DNA of 64,000 nt from Flavobacterium cerinum (GTDB lineage Bacteria; Bacteroidota; Bacteroidia; Flavobacteriales; Flavobacteriaceae), in contig NZ_SBII01000008.1 in assembly GCF_004028155.1 (NCBI RefSeq), positions 124,001-188,000 on the forward strand, in the 5' to 3' direction. The notes under the pieces are model-generated. The model was given only the letters and a program-made list of their open reading frames with translations. It searched no databases and was not told the origin of the DNA. Below are positions 9,329 through 18,528 of this stretch, piece after piece; positions within the stretch are counted from its first letter, which is position 1; every line of letters begins with the position of its first letter. The position numbers and the translations under genes were made by a program.

Positions 9329-9565
9329 ATGTCAGACATTGCATCAAGAGTAAAAGCGATTATCGTAGACAAATTAGGTGTTGACGAAAACGAAGTTGTA
9401 ACAGAAGCAAGCTTCACTAACGATTTAGGAGCTGATTCCTTAGACACTGTTGAGCTTATTATGGAGTTTGAAAAAGAATTTGATATCCAGATTCCAGATG
9501 ATCAGGCAGAAAACATTTCTACAGTTGGTCAAGCTATTTCTTACATCGAAGAAGCAAAAAAATAA
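9329..9565 (+). CDS. acpP: Acyl carrier protein
   Basis: A 78-aa acidic four-helix protein carrying the growing fatty acyl chain on phosphopantetheine. The attachment serine is S37 in the [12 protein letters not shown] motif. It stands upstream of fabF as in many bacteria, with a hairpin between them, so acpP can be expressed at a higher level than fabF. Confidence 0.98.
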   Translation: MSDIASRVKAIIVDKLGVDENEVVTEASFTNDLGADSLDTVELIMEFEKEFDIQIPDDQAENISTVGQAISYIEEAKK

Positions 9566-9575
9566 TAAATATTTG

Positions 9576-9607
9576 ACATCCATGTAATTATAATATTACA
9601 TGGATGT
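9576..9607 (+). terminator. Hairpin after acpP
   Basis: The arms ACATCCATGTAAT and ATTACATGGATGT form a perfect 13-bp stem with a six-base loop, 11 bp after the acpP stop. The following T tract is interrupted (TATTATTTATT), so termination may be partial. Confidence 0.7.
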
Positions 9608-9746
9608 TATTATTTATTGGATTTTAAGGCCAAAAACGCTTTGAAAAAATGAATGACTTTTAAAAAAACAAAGATCCTTCATAAAAAATATTATCAGTGC
9701 CCATGTTTTCTTATCATTTTATTAGAGACGCATGGGTATTGTTCTT

Positions 9747-9754
9747 TAAATTTG
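9747..9754 (+). promoter_or_regulatory. -7 element upstream of fabF
   Basis: TAAATTTG matches TAnnTTTG, 19 bp before the fabF ATG. It supports an own promoter for the fabF-rnc pair after the acpP hairpin. The -33 element is not clear. Confidence 0.5.
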
Positions 9755-9773
9755 AAACTATAAAATTGACCTT

Positions 9774-11027
9774 ATGAAATTAAGAAGAGTTGTAGTAACA
9801 GGACTGGGCGCACTTACCCCTATTGGAAACAACGTTGAGGAGTATTGGAACAATCTTGTTAACGGTGTAAGCGGCGCAGCCCCTATAACCTACTTTGACA
9901 CGACTAACTTCAAAACAAAGTTCGCCTGTGAGGTAAAAAATTTCAATGTTGAAGATTTTATAGACCGAAAAGAGGCACGAAAAATGGACCGTTATGCACA
10001 ATATGCTATGGTTGCTACGGAAGAAGCCGTTAAAGATGCAAACTTTGACTTTGAAAAATTAGATAAAGATAGAGTCGGTGTTATCTGGGGATCTGGTATT
10101 GGCGGACTTGAAACTTTCCAGGAGGAAGTTATCAATTGGGCTAAAGGTCCTGGTATACCTAAATTTAACCCTTTCTTTATACCAAAAATGATCGCTGATA
10201 TTGCTGGTGGCCATATTTCTATAAAATATGGTTTCAGAGGCCCTAACTTTACTACAGTTTCTGCCTGTGCATCATCTACAAATGCTTTAATAGACGCTTT
10301 CAACTATATCCGTTTGGGCCATGCAGATGCTATGGTAACCGGCGGTAGCGAGGCTGCTGTAACCATTGCCGGAATGGGCGGGTTTAATGCAATGCATGCG
10401 CTATCTACAAGAAATGACGACCCTAAAACTGCTTCAAGACCTATGGATAAAGACCGTGAAGGTTTTGTACTTGGCGAAGGTGCCGGTACTCTTATACTTG
10501 AAGAGTATGAGCACGCTATAGCAAGGGGCGCTAAAATTTACTGCGAAATAGGCGGAGGCGGAATGAGCGCTGATGCACACCATATCACAGCTCCACACCC
10601 GGAAGGGCTTGGCGCTCGTAATGTTATGAATAACTGCCTTAGGGATGCAGGCTTACTGCCTACAGATGTAGATGGTGTGAACATGCACGGTACATCTACT
10701 CCTCTTGGTGATATTGCAGAATCTAAAGCTATAATTGAAGTTTTTGGTGAGCATGCTTACACGCTTAACCTTAACTCTACAAAATCTATGACAGGCCACC
10801 TTCTTGGTGCTGCCGGTGCTATAGAGACCATATCTTCTATACTATCTATAAAGCACGGTATCGTTCCGCCTACCATCAATCACTTTACGGATGATGAGAA
10901 CATAGACCCTAAACTTAACTTCACTTTTAACAAGGCCCAAAAAAGGGACATGAAAGTGGTTATGAGCAATACATTTGGGTTTGGTGGACACAATGCATGT
11001 GTATTAGTAAAGAAACTCGAACTATAA
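9774..11027 (+). CDS. fabF: Beta-ketoacyl-ACP synthase II
   Basis: FabF condenses malonyl-ACP with acyl-ACP in fatty acid elongation. The thiolase-fold triad is intact: C165 in TVSACASS, H305 in NMHGTSTPLGD and H342 in MTGHLLGAAG. The 417-aa length matches the family. It follows acpP and precedes rnc by only 10 bp, a conserved order in Flavobacteriia. Confidence 0.97.
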   Translation: MKLRRVVVTGLGALTPIGNNVEEYWNNLVNGVSGAAPITYFDTTNFKTKFACEVKNFNVEDFIDRKEARKMDRYAQYAMVATEEAVKDANFDFEKLDKDRVGVIWGSGIGGLETFQEEVINWAKGPGIPKFNPFFIPKMIADIAGGHISIKYGFRGPNFTTVSACASSTNALIDAFNYIRLGHADAMVTGGSEAAVTIAGMGGFNAMHALSTRNDDPKTASRPMDKDREGFVLGEGAGTLILEEYEHAIARGAKIYCEIGGGGMSADAHHITAPHPEGLGARNVMNNCLRDAGLLPTDVDGVNMHGTSTPLGDIAESKAIIEVFGEHAYTLNLNSTKSMTGHLLGAAGAIETISSILSIKHGIVPPTINHFTDDENIDPKLNFTFNKAQKRDMKVVMSNTFGFGGHNACVLVKKLEL

Positions 11028-11037
11028 TGGACGGGGC

Positions 11038-11784
11038 ATGGGTATCATAAAAAAAATATTCACAAAAAATACCCGTCTCTCTCCGGAAGACGGGATTTTT
11101 TTTGACGAGATCTATAAAATGCTGGGGTTTCAACCGTTAGACCTCAGCCACTATCGTAAAGCATTCATACACAGATCATCTAACAAAACAGATGAGAATG
11201 GAAATCCAATAAACTACGAAAGACTGGAGTTTTTGGGCGATGCCATGCTGGGATCAGTCATTGCTGCACACCTTTTTAATGAGGTGCCTACCGGCGACGA
11301 AGGATACCTGACCAAAATGCGCTCAAAAATTGTAAGCCGTGAACACTTAAATGAACTGGGACGCGATCTTGACCTTATAAAATGGGTAGAAAGCAAAGTA
11401 TCTACACAGCATTTTGGCGAAAACATACACGGTAACCTTTTTGAAGCTTTAATTGGAGCCATCTACCTGGATCGCGGCTTCACCTATTGCGAAAAATTTA
11501 TACATAAAAAAGTAATACTCCCTTATGTGGATATTGCAAAACTGGAAGGCAAGGTTATTAGCTACAAAAGCCTTGTTATAGAATGGTGCCAAAAAGAAAA
11601 AAAAGCATTTCAATATGAAGTGTATGAAGATAACGGTACCGAAGGCCAGAAACATTTTGCCGTAAAACTTAAAATAGACGGCAGGATAATTGCGCGTGCA
11701 CGTGCAACTTCAAAAAAGAAAGCAGAAGAAAAAGCATCCCAACGCGCCTTTTTTGCATTTCAGGAAAAAATTAACAAAAAATAA
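11038..11784 (+). CDS. rnc: Ribonuclease III
   Basis: RNase III cuts double-stranded RNA in rRNA and mRNA processing. The signature YERLEFLGDAML is at 60-71 (E64, D68) and the second catalytic glutamate, E136, is in GNLFEALIGAIYLD. A dsRNA-binding domain occupies about 173-243 (SYKSLVIEWCQ to KKKAEEKASQRAF). The 10-bp gap from fabF points to cotranscription. Confidence 0.97.
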   Translation: MGIIKKIFTKNTRLSPEDGIFFDEIYKMLGFQPLDLSHYRKAFIHRSSNKTDENGNPINYERLEFLGDAMLGSVIAAHLFNEVPTGDEGYLTKMRSKIVSREHLNELGRDLDLIKWVESKVSTQHFGENIHGNLFEALIGAIYLDRGFTYCEKFIHKKVILPYVDIAKLEGKVISYKSLVIEWCQKEKKAFQYEVYEDNGTEGQKHFAVKLKIDGRIIARARATSKKKAEEKASQRAFFAFQEKINKK

Positions 11785-11898
11785 GCCAACTTCCCAGCAA
11801 ACTAAAACGTTTTCGTAAAGAAAATAGCATAAACTTAATTTATAAGCCTGTTTTTTATTAACATTAAGTAGTATATTTACGGCTTATTTAGATTTGTT

Positions 11899-12387
11899 AT
11901 GGCAGTTCACAGACTATTGATTGACGATTTTGTTACGATCGATTACGGATTGATTGCCATTCATTCATCCCTCGAAGACTACAGGCTTGCCTACTTCATG
12001 AACAGGGAATTATCTATACTGCTTGAAAAAAGTAACCACGATATTGGGGTTACTATTAACGAAGGGGAAAGCTGTTTTTCAAGATTCATCTTTGAAAACC
12101 CCGACGACGACAGCATGTGGAATCTTATCCAGAACAAGGCGAAGGTTATCTCCATGCAAAGCAACACCTCTACTTCTTTATTTGAAGACACGGACATGTC
12201 ATTAACGACAAACGTTTTTTTGATGCCCGAGCTCAAGAAAGTAGATTATGTGCTTAAAATCGAAAACATTCCTGCTCATTTAGAACTGGATGACATAGTA
12301 GAAAAACTACTTACGATAAAACAAGTCGCCACAGCCTACACAATTGATCACACGAAATTAAAATCTAAGAACAATTTAATTTTTTAA
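11899..12387 (+). CDS. IPExxxVDY family protein of unknown function
   Basis: A 162-aa protein of a family named for the motif IPExxxVDY, here MPELKKVDY at residues 109-117. The family is found in Bacteroidota; its biochemical role is unknown. No signal peptide or membrane segment is visible; it is an acidic, probably cytoplasmic protein. It ends 4 bp before pyk and lies after rnc, so it is translated together with pyruvate kinase. A TATATTTA element 23-30 bp upstream resembles a -7 box with its last base changed. No function is assigned beyond the conserved neighbourhood. Confidence 0.85.
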   Translation: MAVHRLLIDDFVTIDYGLIAIHSSLEDYRLAYFMNRELSILLEKSNHDIGVTINEGESCFSRFIFENPDDDSMWNLIQNKAKVISMQSNTSTSLFEDTDMSLTTNVFLMPELKKVDYVLKIENIPAHLELDDIVEKLLTIKQVATAYTIDHTKLKSKNNLIF

Positions 12388-12391
12388 AAGA

Positions 12392-13822
12392 ATGCCAACA
12401 AGAAAAAAAACTAAAATTGTAGCCACATTAGGGCCTGCATGCAGCACCAGAGAAGTATTGAAAGACATGATAGATGCAGGTGTAAATGTATTCAGGATCA
12501 ACTTTTCACATGCCGATTATACCGATGTTAAGGAGCGAATAGACATGATAAGAAGCCTTAACAGCGAGTTTGGTTACAATACATCTATTCTGGCCGATTT
12601 ACAAGGACCAAAACTGCGCGTTGGGGTAATGAAAGAAGACATTATTGTAAACCGTGGCGATATAATTACATTTCAAACTGCCGAAGATACTTTAGGTACT
12701 GCCGAAAGGGTGTACATGAACTATAAAGAATTCCCTAACGATGTTAATCCTGGCGAAAAAATATTACTTGACGATGGCAAGCTGATGTTTGAAGTACTGG
12801 AAACAAACAGAAGAGACGAAGTTAAAGCTATGGTTATACAGGGCGGACCGTTAAAATCTAAAAAAGGGGTTAATTTGCCTAACACTAAGGTTTCTTTGCC
12901 TGCTCTTACGCCAAAAGACATTAAAGATGCGCTTTTTGCTATTAAAGAAGAGGTAGACTGGATCGCGCTTTCGTTTGTAAGAACGCCAAAAGACCTGGAA
13001 GAACTTCAGGATCTTATTGCAGAACACTCATCATACAAAATTCCAATTATTGCTAAGATCGAAAAACCTGAAGCAGTAGAGAATATCGATAAGATCGTTG
13101 CTTTTTGCGATGCGCTTATGGTAGCTCGTGGAGACCTTGGTGTAGAGGTTCCGGCACACGAAGTACCGCTTATACAAAAAAAGCTGGTAAATCGCGCTAA
13201 AACAGCCCGTATCCCTGTTATCATCGCTACGCAGATGATGGAAACAATGATCACGAGCCTAACACCTACCCGCGCCGAAGTAAATGACGTTGCCAACTCT
13301 GTAATGGATGGTGCAGATGCTGTAATGCTTTCGGGAGAAACATCTGTAGGTAACTACCCGGTTCAGGTTATCGAGAAAATGACACAGATCATTGAAGCTG
13401 TAGAAGATTCTCCGCTAATCACGGTTCCTCAAAACACACCACAGGTAAGAACAAAACGTTTTATTACAAAATCAATATGCTACCACGCTGCCCAAATGGC
13501 AAACGTGATCAAAGCAAAGGCTATAAGCACACTTACAAACAGTGGCTATACTGCTTTCCAGATCTCTGCATGGAGACCAAACTCACACATCCTGGTGTTT
13601 ACATCAAACAAAAGGATACTTACACAGCTAAACCTGCTATGGGGCGTTAATGCTTTTTACTATGATAAATTTCTTAGTACAGATGAAACTGTTGAAGATG
13701 TGAATAATATTGCACGAGATAAAGGTTATGTAGAAAAAGGAGATATCCTTATTAACCTTGCAGCCATGCCGGTTATAGAAAAAGGTATGGTAAACACCCT
13801 AAGGGTATCTGAAATAGAATAA
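12392..13822 (+). CDS. pyk: Pyruvate kinase
   Basis: Pyruvate kinase converts phosphoenolpyruvate and ADP to pyruvate and ATP, the last step of glycolysis. It begins with RKKTKIVATLGPACS. The catalytic lysine lies in IIAKIEKPEAVENI, the Mg-binding acidic loop in VARGDLGVEVP, and the C-terminal allosteric domain covers about 360-476. The 476-aa length is normal and there is no extra C-terminal PEP-utilising domain. It follows the IPExxxVDY gene by 4 bp and is closed by a terminator. Confidence 0.97.
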   Translation: MPTRKKTKIVATLGPACSTREVLKDMIDAGVNVFRINFSHADYTDVKERIDMIRSLNSEFGYNTSILADLQGPKLRVGVMKEDIIVNRGDIITFQTAEDTLGTAERVYMNYKEFPNDVNPGEKILLDDGKLMFEVLETNRRDEVKAMVIQGGPLKSKKGVNLPNTKVSLPALTPKDIKDALFAIKEEVDWIALSFVRTPKDLEELQDLIAEHSSYKIPIIAKIEKPEAVENIDKIVAFCDALMVARGDLGVEVPAHEVPLIQKKLVNRAKTARIPVIIATQMMETMITSLTPTRAEVNDVANSVMDGADAVMLSGETSVGNYPVQVIEKMTQIIEAVEDSPLITVPQNTPQVRTKRFITKSICYHAAQMANVIKAKAISTLTNSGYTAFQISAWRPNSHILVFTSNKRILTQLNLLWGVNAFYYDKFLSTDETVEDVNNIARDKGYVEKGDILINLAAMPVIEKGMVNTLRVSEIE

Positions 13823-13849
13823 TTACAGCTTTCTTTCCAAAAAAGAGCG

Positions 13850-13877
13850 AAGCCATCCTGCAAAGGGTGGCTTTTTT
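13850..13877 (+). terminator. Rho-independent terminator of pyk
   Basis: AAGCCATCC and GGGTGGCTT form a 9-bp stem with one G-T pair and a six-base loop, followed directly by a T run, 27 bp after the pyk stop. Confidence 0.85.
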
Positions 13878-14064
13878 ATTTGAGGCTGGATGTCTGATCT
13901 TGGAATTAAAGACTCGCCAATAATTCCATAGTATTAAAGTATCTTCAGCTATGCTATTCTTTTATCCCGGAAGGATTATATTTCGGTAACAACGATCGAA
14001 ACGCAAATATTTCCCACAGGGAATTAACACTCTATTACAACATTTAAAATCAATGATTTAAAAG

Positions 14065-14216
14065 AACGCGGATGACGCGGATTTAGATGATTTTAGCAGA
14101 TCCTTAGAAACTCGGGGGAAGGTATGACTTTCAGATTCATGTCATAAGCTTTTGTTTCAAGACAAAAGAACATATTTAAACATTCATAAAAAACGCTTCG
14201 ACAAGCTCAGCGTGAC
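14065..14216 (+). repeat. Composite intergenic repeat, copy R1 (units E, B, A)
   Basis: It contains unit E (AACGCGGATGACGCGG, 14065-14102), most of unit B (CTTTTGTTTCAAGACAAAAG, 14149-14171) and a full unit A (CGCTTCGACAAGCTCAGCG, 14194-14216). These occur in the same order and orientation as in the longest copy at 35034. Units D and C are missing. Confidence 0.85.
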
Positions 14217-14244
14217 CAGAACTTTATACATTTTAGCCTTAAAC

Positions 14245-15297
14245 CTAAAAAAGACTCAGCTGCTCCCCTCTGGTTCCGTCAAAATGATGAACATCCAGCG
14301 GAAGCATCTCTTTATCTTTAAAGAACTTTTGGCGCGCTATCTTAAAAGTAGTGTGTATCATATTGGCAATATTACCTTCGCCTGTTCTTCGTTTACCAAT
14401 TTGTTTTTCGCCCAACTTACCTCCGTGCATGGATGCTATCTGTTGCAATACCTTTTCTTTCCTGTCTGGGTAATGCTGCTCTAACCAATCGATAAAAACA
14501 GGTTCTACCGTATCATTTAGCCGAACGAGTGTGTAGCCAAAACCCTTTGCTCCTTTCTCGGCAATCGTTTTTACGATCGAAAGGATTTCGGGCGTGTTGA
14601 GTCCTGGTATCATTGGGGCTACCATAACATGGGTAGGAATTCCGTTTTGCGAAAGCGTCTCAACAGCTTTTAATTTTGTATTTACCGATGATGTTCTGGG
14701 CTCCAGCTTTCGCCGAAGGTCCTCATTTATAGTAGGGATACTTAATGAAACACTCACCAGATTTTTCTCGGCCAGTTGGGTTAAAATATCAAGGTCACGA
14801 ATAACCATGGCATTTTTAGTAAGTACATGTACCGGATGCCTATAATCGAGGCACATTTGCAGTAAACCGCGTGTAATTTCCAGTTTACGCTCTACGGGCT
14901 GGTAGCAGTCTGTATTTCCAGACAGTAGTATAGGCTGGGGTTTATAGCCTCTTTTTTTAAAGAATTTTTCCAGAAGCTGCGGTGCATTTTTTTTGGCAAG
15001 TATAATTCGTTCAAAATCGACCCCTGCGCTGTATCCCCAATATTCATGGGTAGGACGGGCATAACAGTAAGCACAGCCGTGCTCGCATCCCTGATACGGA
15101 TTCATAGAATAAGCCATAAAAAGATCAGGGCTTTTAACCTCGTTCACTAAGGTTTTTGGAAACACCTCAATAACACGGGTTTTAGCCAGTTCCTCTTCAT
15201 AATCGTCCTGATAGATGGACGTTTCATAGCGATTTTTAATAAAATGATTGTGAATATTAGTAACCGCCCCCTGCCCTTTTATCTTATCTTTTTCCAT
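14245..15297 (-). CDS. PA0069-family radical SAM protein
   Basis: A 350-aa radical SAM enzyme related to the spore photoproduct lyase-like/PA0069 group. The 4Fe-4S motif CEHGCAYC supplies C71, C75 and C78. The SAM-binding GN region is in LLSGNTDCYQPVE, and a TIM-barrel core follows (PMIPGLNTPEIL). The substrate is unknown; members are often guessed to act in DNA repair, but this is not established. It is convergent with pyk; no obvious operon partner. Confidence 0.88.
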   Translation of the reverse strand: MEKDKIKGQGAVTNIHNHFIKNRYETSIYQDDYEEELAKTRVIEVFPKTLVNEVKSPDLFMAYSMNPYQGCEHGCAYCYARPTHEYWGYSAGVDFERIILAKKNAPQLLEKFFKKRGYKPQPILLSGNTDCYQPVERKLEITRGLLQMCLDYRHPVHVLTKNAMVIRDLDILTQLAEKNLVSVSLSIPTINEDLRRKLEPRTSSVNTKLKAVETLSQNGIPTHVMVAPMIPGLNTPEILSIVKTIAEKGAKGFGYTLVRLNDTVEPVFIDWLEQHYPDRKEKVLQQIASMHGGKLGEKQIGKRRTGEGNIANMIHTTFKIARQKFFKDKEMLPLDVHHFDGTRGEQLSLF

Positions 15298-15385
15298 TTT
15301 TGCCTCTCTTTTTCTACAGGCAAATTAAGAAATTAGCAGGCTTTTTTGTGCCTACTCACCATACAGATTATTAACAAACGTGTAA

Positions 15386-15406
15386 AGCCCCAAGAACAAA
15401 GGGGCT
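15386..15406. terminator. Weak hairpin between the small membrane protein and radical SAM genes
   Basis: AGCCCC and GGGGCT form a six-pair stem around a nine-base loop, about 85 bp after the 15493-15942 gene on the minus strand. The T tract is poor (TTTACACG), so termination is uncertain. Confidence 0.4.
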
Positions 15407-15492
15407 ATAAAAAATGTATATATTTATTAGTGAGGAAACTCTTATTGATTACAATAAACGCTGTTGTTTTATTTAAAATCGCTATAAGAAAT

Positions 15493-15942
15493 TTATGACG
15501 CGCGACAAATACTTAGTGACTGTAAATTGCTTTTTTGGTAATTTATATCCGTGCGTAATGCTTGAGCAGCTTCTTCCTGATTTTTAATTTTCTGAATATA
15601 ATCTGCCATCTGCTTTCTTGTCATCCTGTTTGTTCTAAGCGATTCAAACTCAGAATCAGAATACTCTATGCTAAATTTTTCACGAAGCAGCTCGAGATAT
15701 TCTTTATAGGTTACTTCACTATCAGGAAAAGCAACATACGACCAGGCATTGTTCTCGTCAACTAATTGCTCTAATTCCGATTGCATCTGCAAATCCTTGT
15801 TTTTATTATTCTCTAACTTAGAAAGCATATGCCTTCTAGCTAAAAGCGTTGCAGGAAGCAGGTTTTTATCGACTAAGAAAAAAAATACGGTAGCCACAAG
15901 GCCGATTAGTAATATATAATTGTGCATTTCGGGGGGGTGCAT
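15493..15942 (-). CDS. Hypothetical single-pass membrane protein
   Basis: 149 aa. A hydrophobic helix at about 7-24 (NYILLIGLVATVFFFLV) is followed by a charged, largely helical region with coiled-coil character (HMLSKLENNKNKDLQMQSELEQL) and a hydrophilic C-terminus. I do not recognise a family. Translation may begin at ATG 15942 or at the in-frame ATG 15927, which lies directly before the membrane helix. Seven C residues in a row lie between the two starts. Its existence as a gene is supported by the TM-plus-helix design and clear spacing from neighbours, not by homology. Confidence 0.65.
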   Translation of the reverse strand: MHPPEMHNYILLIGLVATVFFFLVDKNLLPATLLARRHMLSKLENNKNKDLQMQSELEQLVDENNAWSYVAFPDSEVTYKEYLELLREKFSIEYSDSEFESLRTNRMTRKQMADYIQKIKNQEEAAQALRTDINYQKSNLQSLSICRAS

Positions 15943-16112
15943 TATGTTGTTACTATCACAAATTTATCTTAAATAAGCGTTAAATCATCACTAAGCTATT
16001 CATTTTTTTTATATAAGTATAAAAATAAATTATACCGTAGTAAAAAACCGACAAACAGCTAATTAACACCGTTATAACAAACAATAAACATGATAAAGCC
16101 TGCAAATTAAAA

Positions 16113-18464
16113 TTACCTGATCATCGAAAAATGTCCTTTATGTTCGCGTCCATCGCTTCGTTCTACTAAAAACCAATAATCAGTAGATGGAAGACGATGC
16201 CCGTTATATTCTCCATTCCAACCAGGCTCGCTTCCATTAAAAGAATAGATAAGCTTACCGTAGCGGTCAAAAATATGAATCTTCATATTTGGTTCAAAAA
16301 AAGCGGCTTTAATAGTCCAAACTTCGTTTTTTCCATCGCCGTTTGGTGTAAAAAACCTTGGATACATTAGTACCACCACTTCCTGCTTATCAGTACCACA
16401 ATTGTTTATGTCATTTACATAAACTGTATATTTTCCAGGAAGTAATCCGTTAAATACAGGGCTGGTTTGATAATTAATCCCATTTATAGAGTATTCATAA
16501 TTCCCGCTGCCCGACACGGTTACAACAATACTGTTCTTATTATCGGTCCAGTCATTAATTTCAATATACGTTATTTCGGGTTTTGCGGCTTCTGTTACAG
16601 TAATAGTTTTTACAGCTTCGCAGGTTATGCCGCCCGATACCTGATAGACTGTTATGGTATAACTTCCTGCCTTAGATACCACTATAGATTGCGATGTTGC
16701 TCCTGTAGACCATACATAAGCAGAAAAACCTGCCGGCGCTGTTATGGTAACGCTGCTATTTTGGCAAAAAGCAAAAGCATCAGGCATAATAAGAACTGGT
16801 TTTCTCACTACATTGAGTATAAAAGAGGTAATAGCATGGCAGATACCTGCATCGGGTGATACCCTTGCATAAATAGTCTGCGGATTTGAAGTATTGGTAT
16901 ATTGTTCGGTAATAAAATTCACTCCTGCTTTAGCATCTTCTAATGAAGTGTAGAAGCCAACAGAGAAATCTACAAGCTGTAACGGGCCTAATATTGTGGT
17001 ACGCTGGGTACTTAAATCAAACACTGCCTGTCCGTTCTCATCACCACAAGCTGTCATATCCGGTGGCTGGGTTGCCGTTGGCATTTCTAATATTTCTATG
17101 GTTTTAAACAGTGTTTGGGGTACGCCGCCTATTGTAAAAGATGCCGACACAGTATAGGTGCCAATGGAAGCATACACATGCGTGGGATTAACTTCATTAG
17201 AAAAGTTTCCATCACCAAAATTCCATGTAACACTGTTAGCATCAACTACAGAAGACAAAGAAAATTCTGTAGCATCACTAAGGCAGAATTTATCTGCCAT
17301 TATTACGGCTGTCATCTTTTGTACCTGTGTAGCAGCAGGAAGACCGGAATTTATTGTTTTCCCGCCAAGATATAGTGCGTTTATTTGATAATTACAGGTT
17401 ATTCCAAGAACATCCGGGCTATTTATAACATCTAAAGCGTCTAAAAGATTATAACGACAAAAGTAAATTTTTCCGTCAGTCGCAAGCTGTAATCCGCCGC
17501 CATCATGAATTTGATTCCCCGGAGATATATTTATGGCAGAAGCAGCAATATCAGCAGCTTCAAGATTATACTGATTTATAGTTGACGAAGTATAACTTGA
17601 TGTATACAATAATTTACCTGATGGCGAAAACTCAACACCATACATGCTGTCTGTAGTCAATGTTATGTAATTATCTGCCAAGCCTGTAGCAGGATCAAAA
17701 TCACTTAATTGTACTCCCGAAAATAAATGGCTGTGCGCCAGTTTTGTGCCATCGGGCGAAACCTTCATTGCTCCCATCCAGCCATAGTTTGAAAGTGCAG
17801 GCCCTCCATCGCTAACAACAGGTGTTGTATTTACCCCTGCTGCTGTAATTAGTGTAGCATATATTTTATTGTCTGGATACCCTACTGCGGCTACCCATCT
17901 GTCTGTACCGTTACTATGCCTTACTATAGTTAACATTTCACCAATAGCAGTGGCTATAAATATATTTTTATTTGAGGTAACTGCACCCAGGCCGCTATCC
18001 AGCGTCATATCCACTTCAGAATACCTAAGCCCTTTATAACCCGCATCAACAGGCTGTGTGTCGACAGTAAAAACATAAAAAATAGTATTAGATCCCGGTC
18101 GTTGTACTATCACCACTCCCTGGGCACTCGATACATTACCAAACAATCCGGTACCATTGTCCATAACAACATGGTCTTTATTCCATACCGTATTCCCGTT
18201 AGTATAGAACATGATCTGTCCATTGGCATCTGTTAGTGTAGCGCAGCCTTCATCGCTCACCAGAGCACCATTAGTAAGTACTACAGGAACACCACTATTA
18301 AAGTCGAGCCCTGCATTATTACCAAAATACCATACCGGACCAATTTCCTGTGCGTATGAGAGTGATAAACAAGAAAAGAATAGGCATAAAAATGCATTTT
18401 GCCACACCTTCATAAAACTATGCAGGCATGTTTGGAAAAACGATAGAAGTTTTTTTCCATCCAT
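16113..18464 (-). CDS. Secreted PKD-domain protein with T9SS type B sorting signal, paralogue 1
   Basis: A 783-aa cell-surface or secreted protein exported by Sec and then by the type IX system. A signal peptide ends at SYAQ (residue 39). ATG 18413 (MKVWQNAFLCLFF) gives a more typical signal peptide than ATG 18464. Residues 44-390 look like a beta-propeller (WYFGNNAGLDF, FYTNGNTVWNK, GVEFSPSGKLLY). A PKD domain spans about 400-458 (VTWNFGDGNFSNE...HVYASIGTYTV). An Ig-like segment lies near 565-625 (CQNSSVTITAPAG...WSTGAT). The type B signal covers 701-783 (FFTPNGDG, IFDRYGKL, GWNGEYNG, LPSTDYWF). It resembles gliding-associated surface proteins; ligand and role are unknown. Confidence 0.9.
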   Translation of the reverse strand: MDGKKLLSFFQTCLHSFMKVWQNAFLCLFFSCLSLSYAQEIGPVWYFGNNAGLDFNSGVPVVLTNGALVSDEGCATLTDANGQIMFYTNGNTVWNKDHVVMDNGTGLFGNVSSAQGVVIVQRPGSNTIFYVFTVDTQPVDAGYKGLRYSEVDMTLDSGLGAVTSNKNIFIATAIGEMLTIVRHSNGTDRWVAAVGYPDNKIYATLITAAGVNTTPVVSDGGPALSNYGWMGAMKVSPDGTKLAHSHLFSGVQLSDFDPATGLADNYITLTTDSMYGVEFSPSGKLLYTSSYTSSTINQYNLEAADIAASAINISPGNQIHDGGGLQLATDGKIYFCRYNLLDALDVINSPDVLGITCNYQINALYLGGKTINSGLPAATQVQKMTAVIMADKFCLSDATEFSLSSVVDANSVTWNFGDGNFSNEVNPTHVYASIGTYTVSASFTIGGVPQTLFKTIEILEMPTATQPPDMTACGDENGQAVFDLSTQRTTILGPLQLVDFSVGFYTSLEDAKAGVNFITEQYTNTSNPQTIYARVSPDAGICHAITSFILNVVRKPVLIMPDAFAFCQNSSVTITAPAGFSAYVWSTGATSQSIVVSKAGSYTITVYQVSGGITCEAVKTITVTEAAKPEITYIEINDWTDNKNSIVVTVSGSGNYEYSINGINYQTSPVFNGLLPGKYTVYVNDINNCGTDKQEVVVLMYPRFFTPNGDGKNEVWTIKAAFFEPNMKIHIFDRYGKLIYSFNGSEPGWNGEYNGHRLPSTDYWFLVERSDGREHKGHFSMIR

Positions 18465-18528
18465 TTTTTTTTCTTTTTCTTAGCAATGTAAAAATAATAA
18501 AATTATAACATACTGTATTTCAAAAGTC

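Larger units (their letters stand above)
13823..14244. other. Convergent intergenic region between pyk and the radical SAM gene
   Basis: 422 bp. The first 55 bp hold the pyk terminator. 13880-14064 is AT-rich with nothing recognisable. 14065-14216 is a partial copy of the composite repeat described separately. No supported gene is present. Confidence 0.6.
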
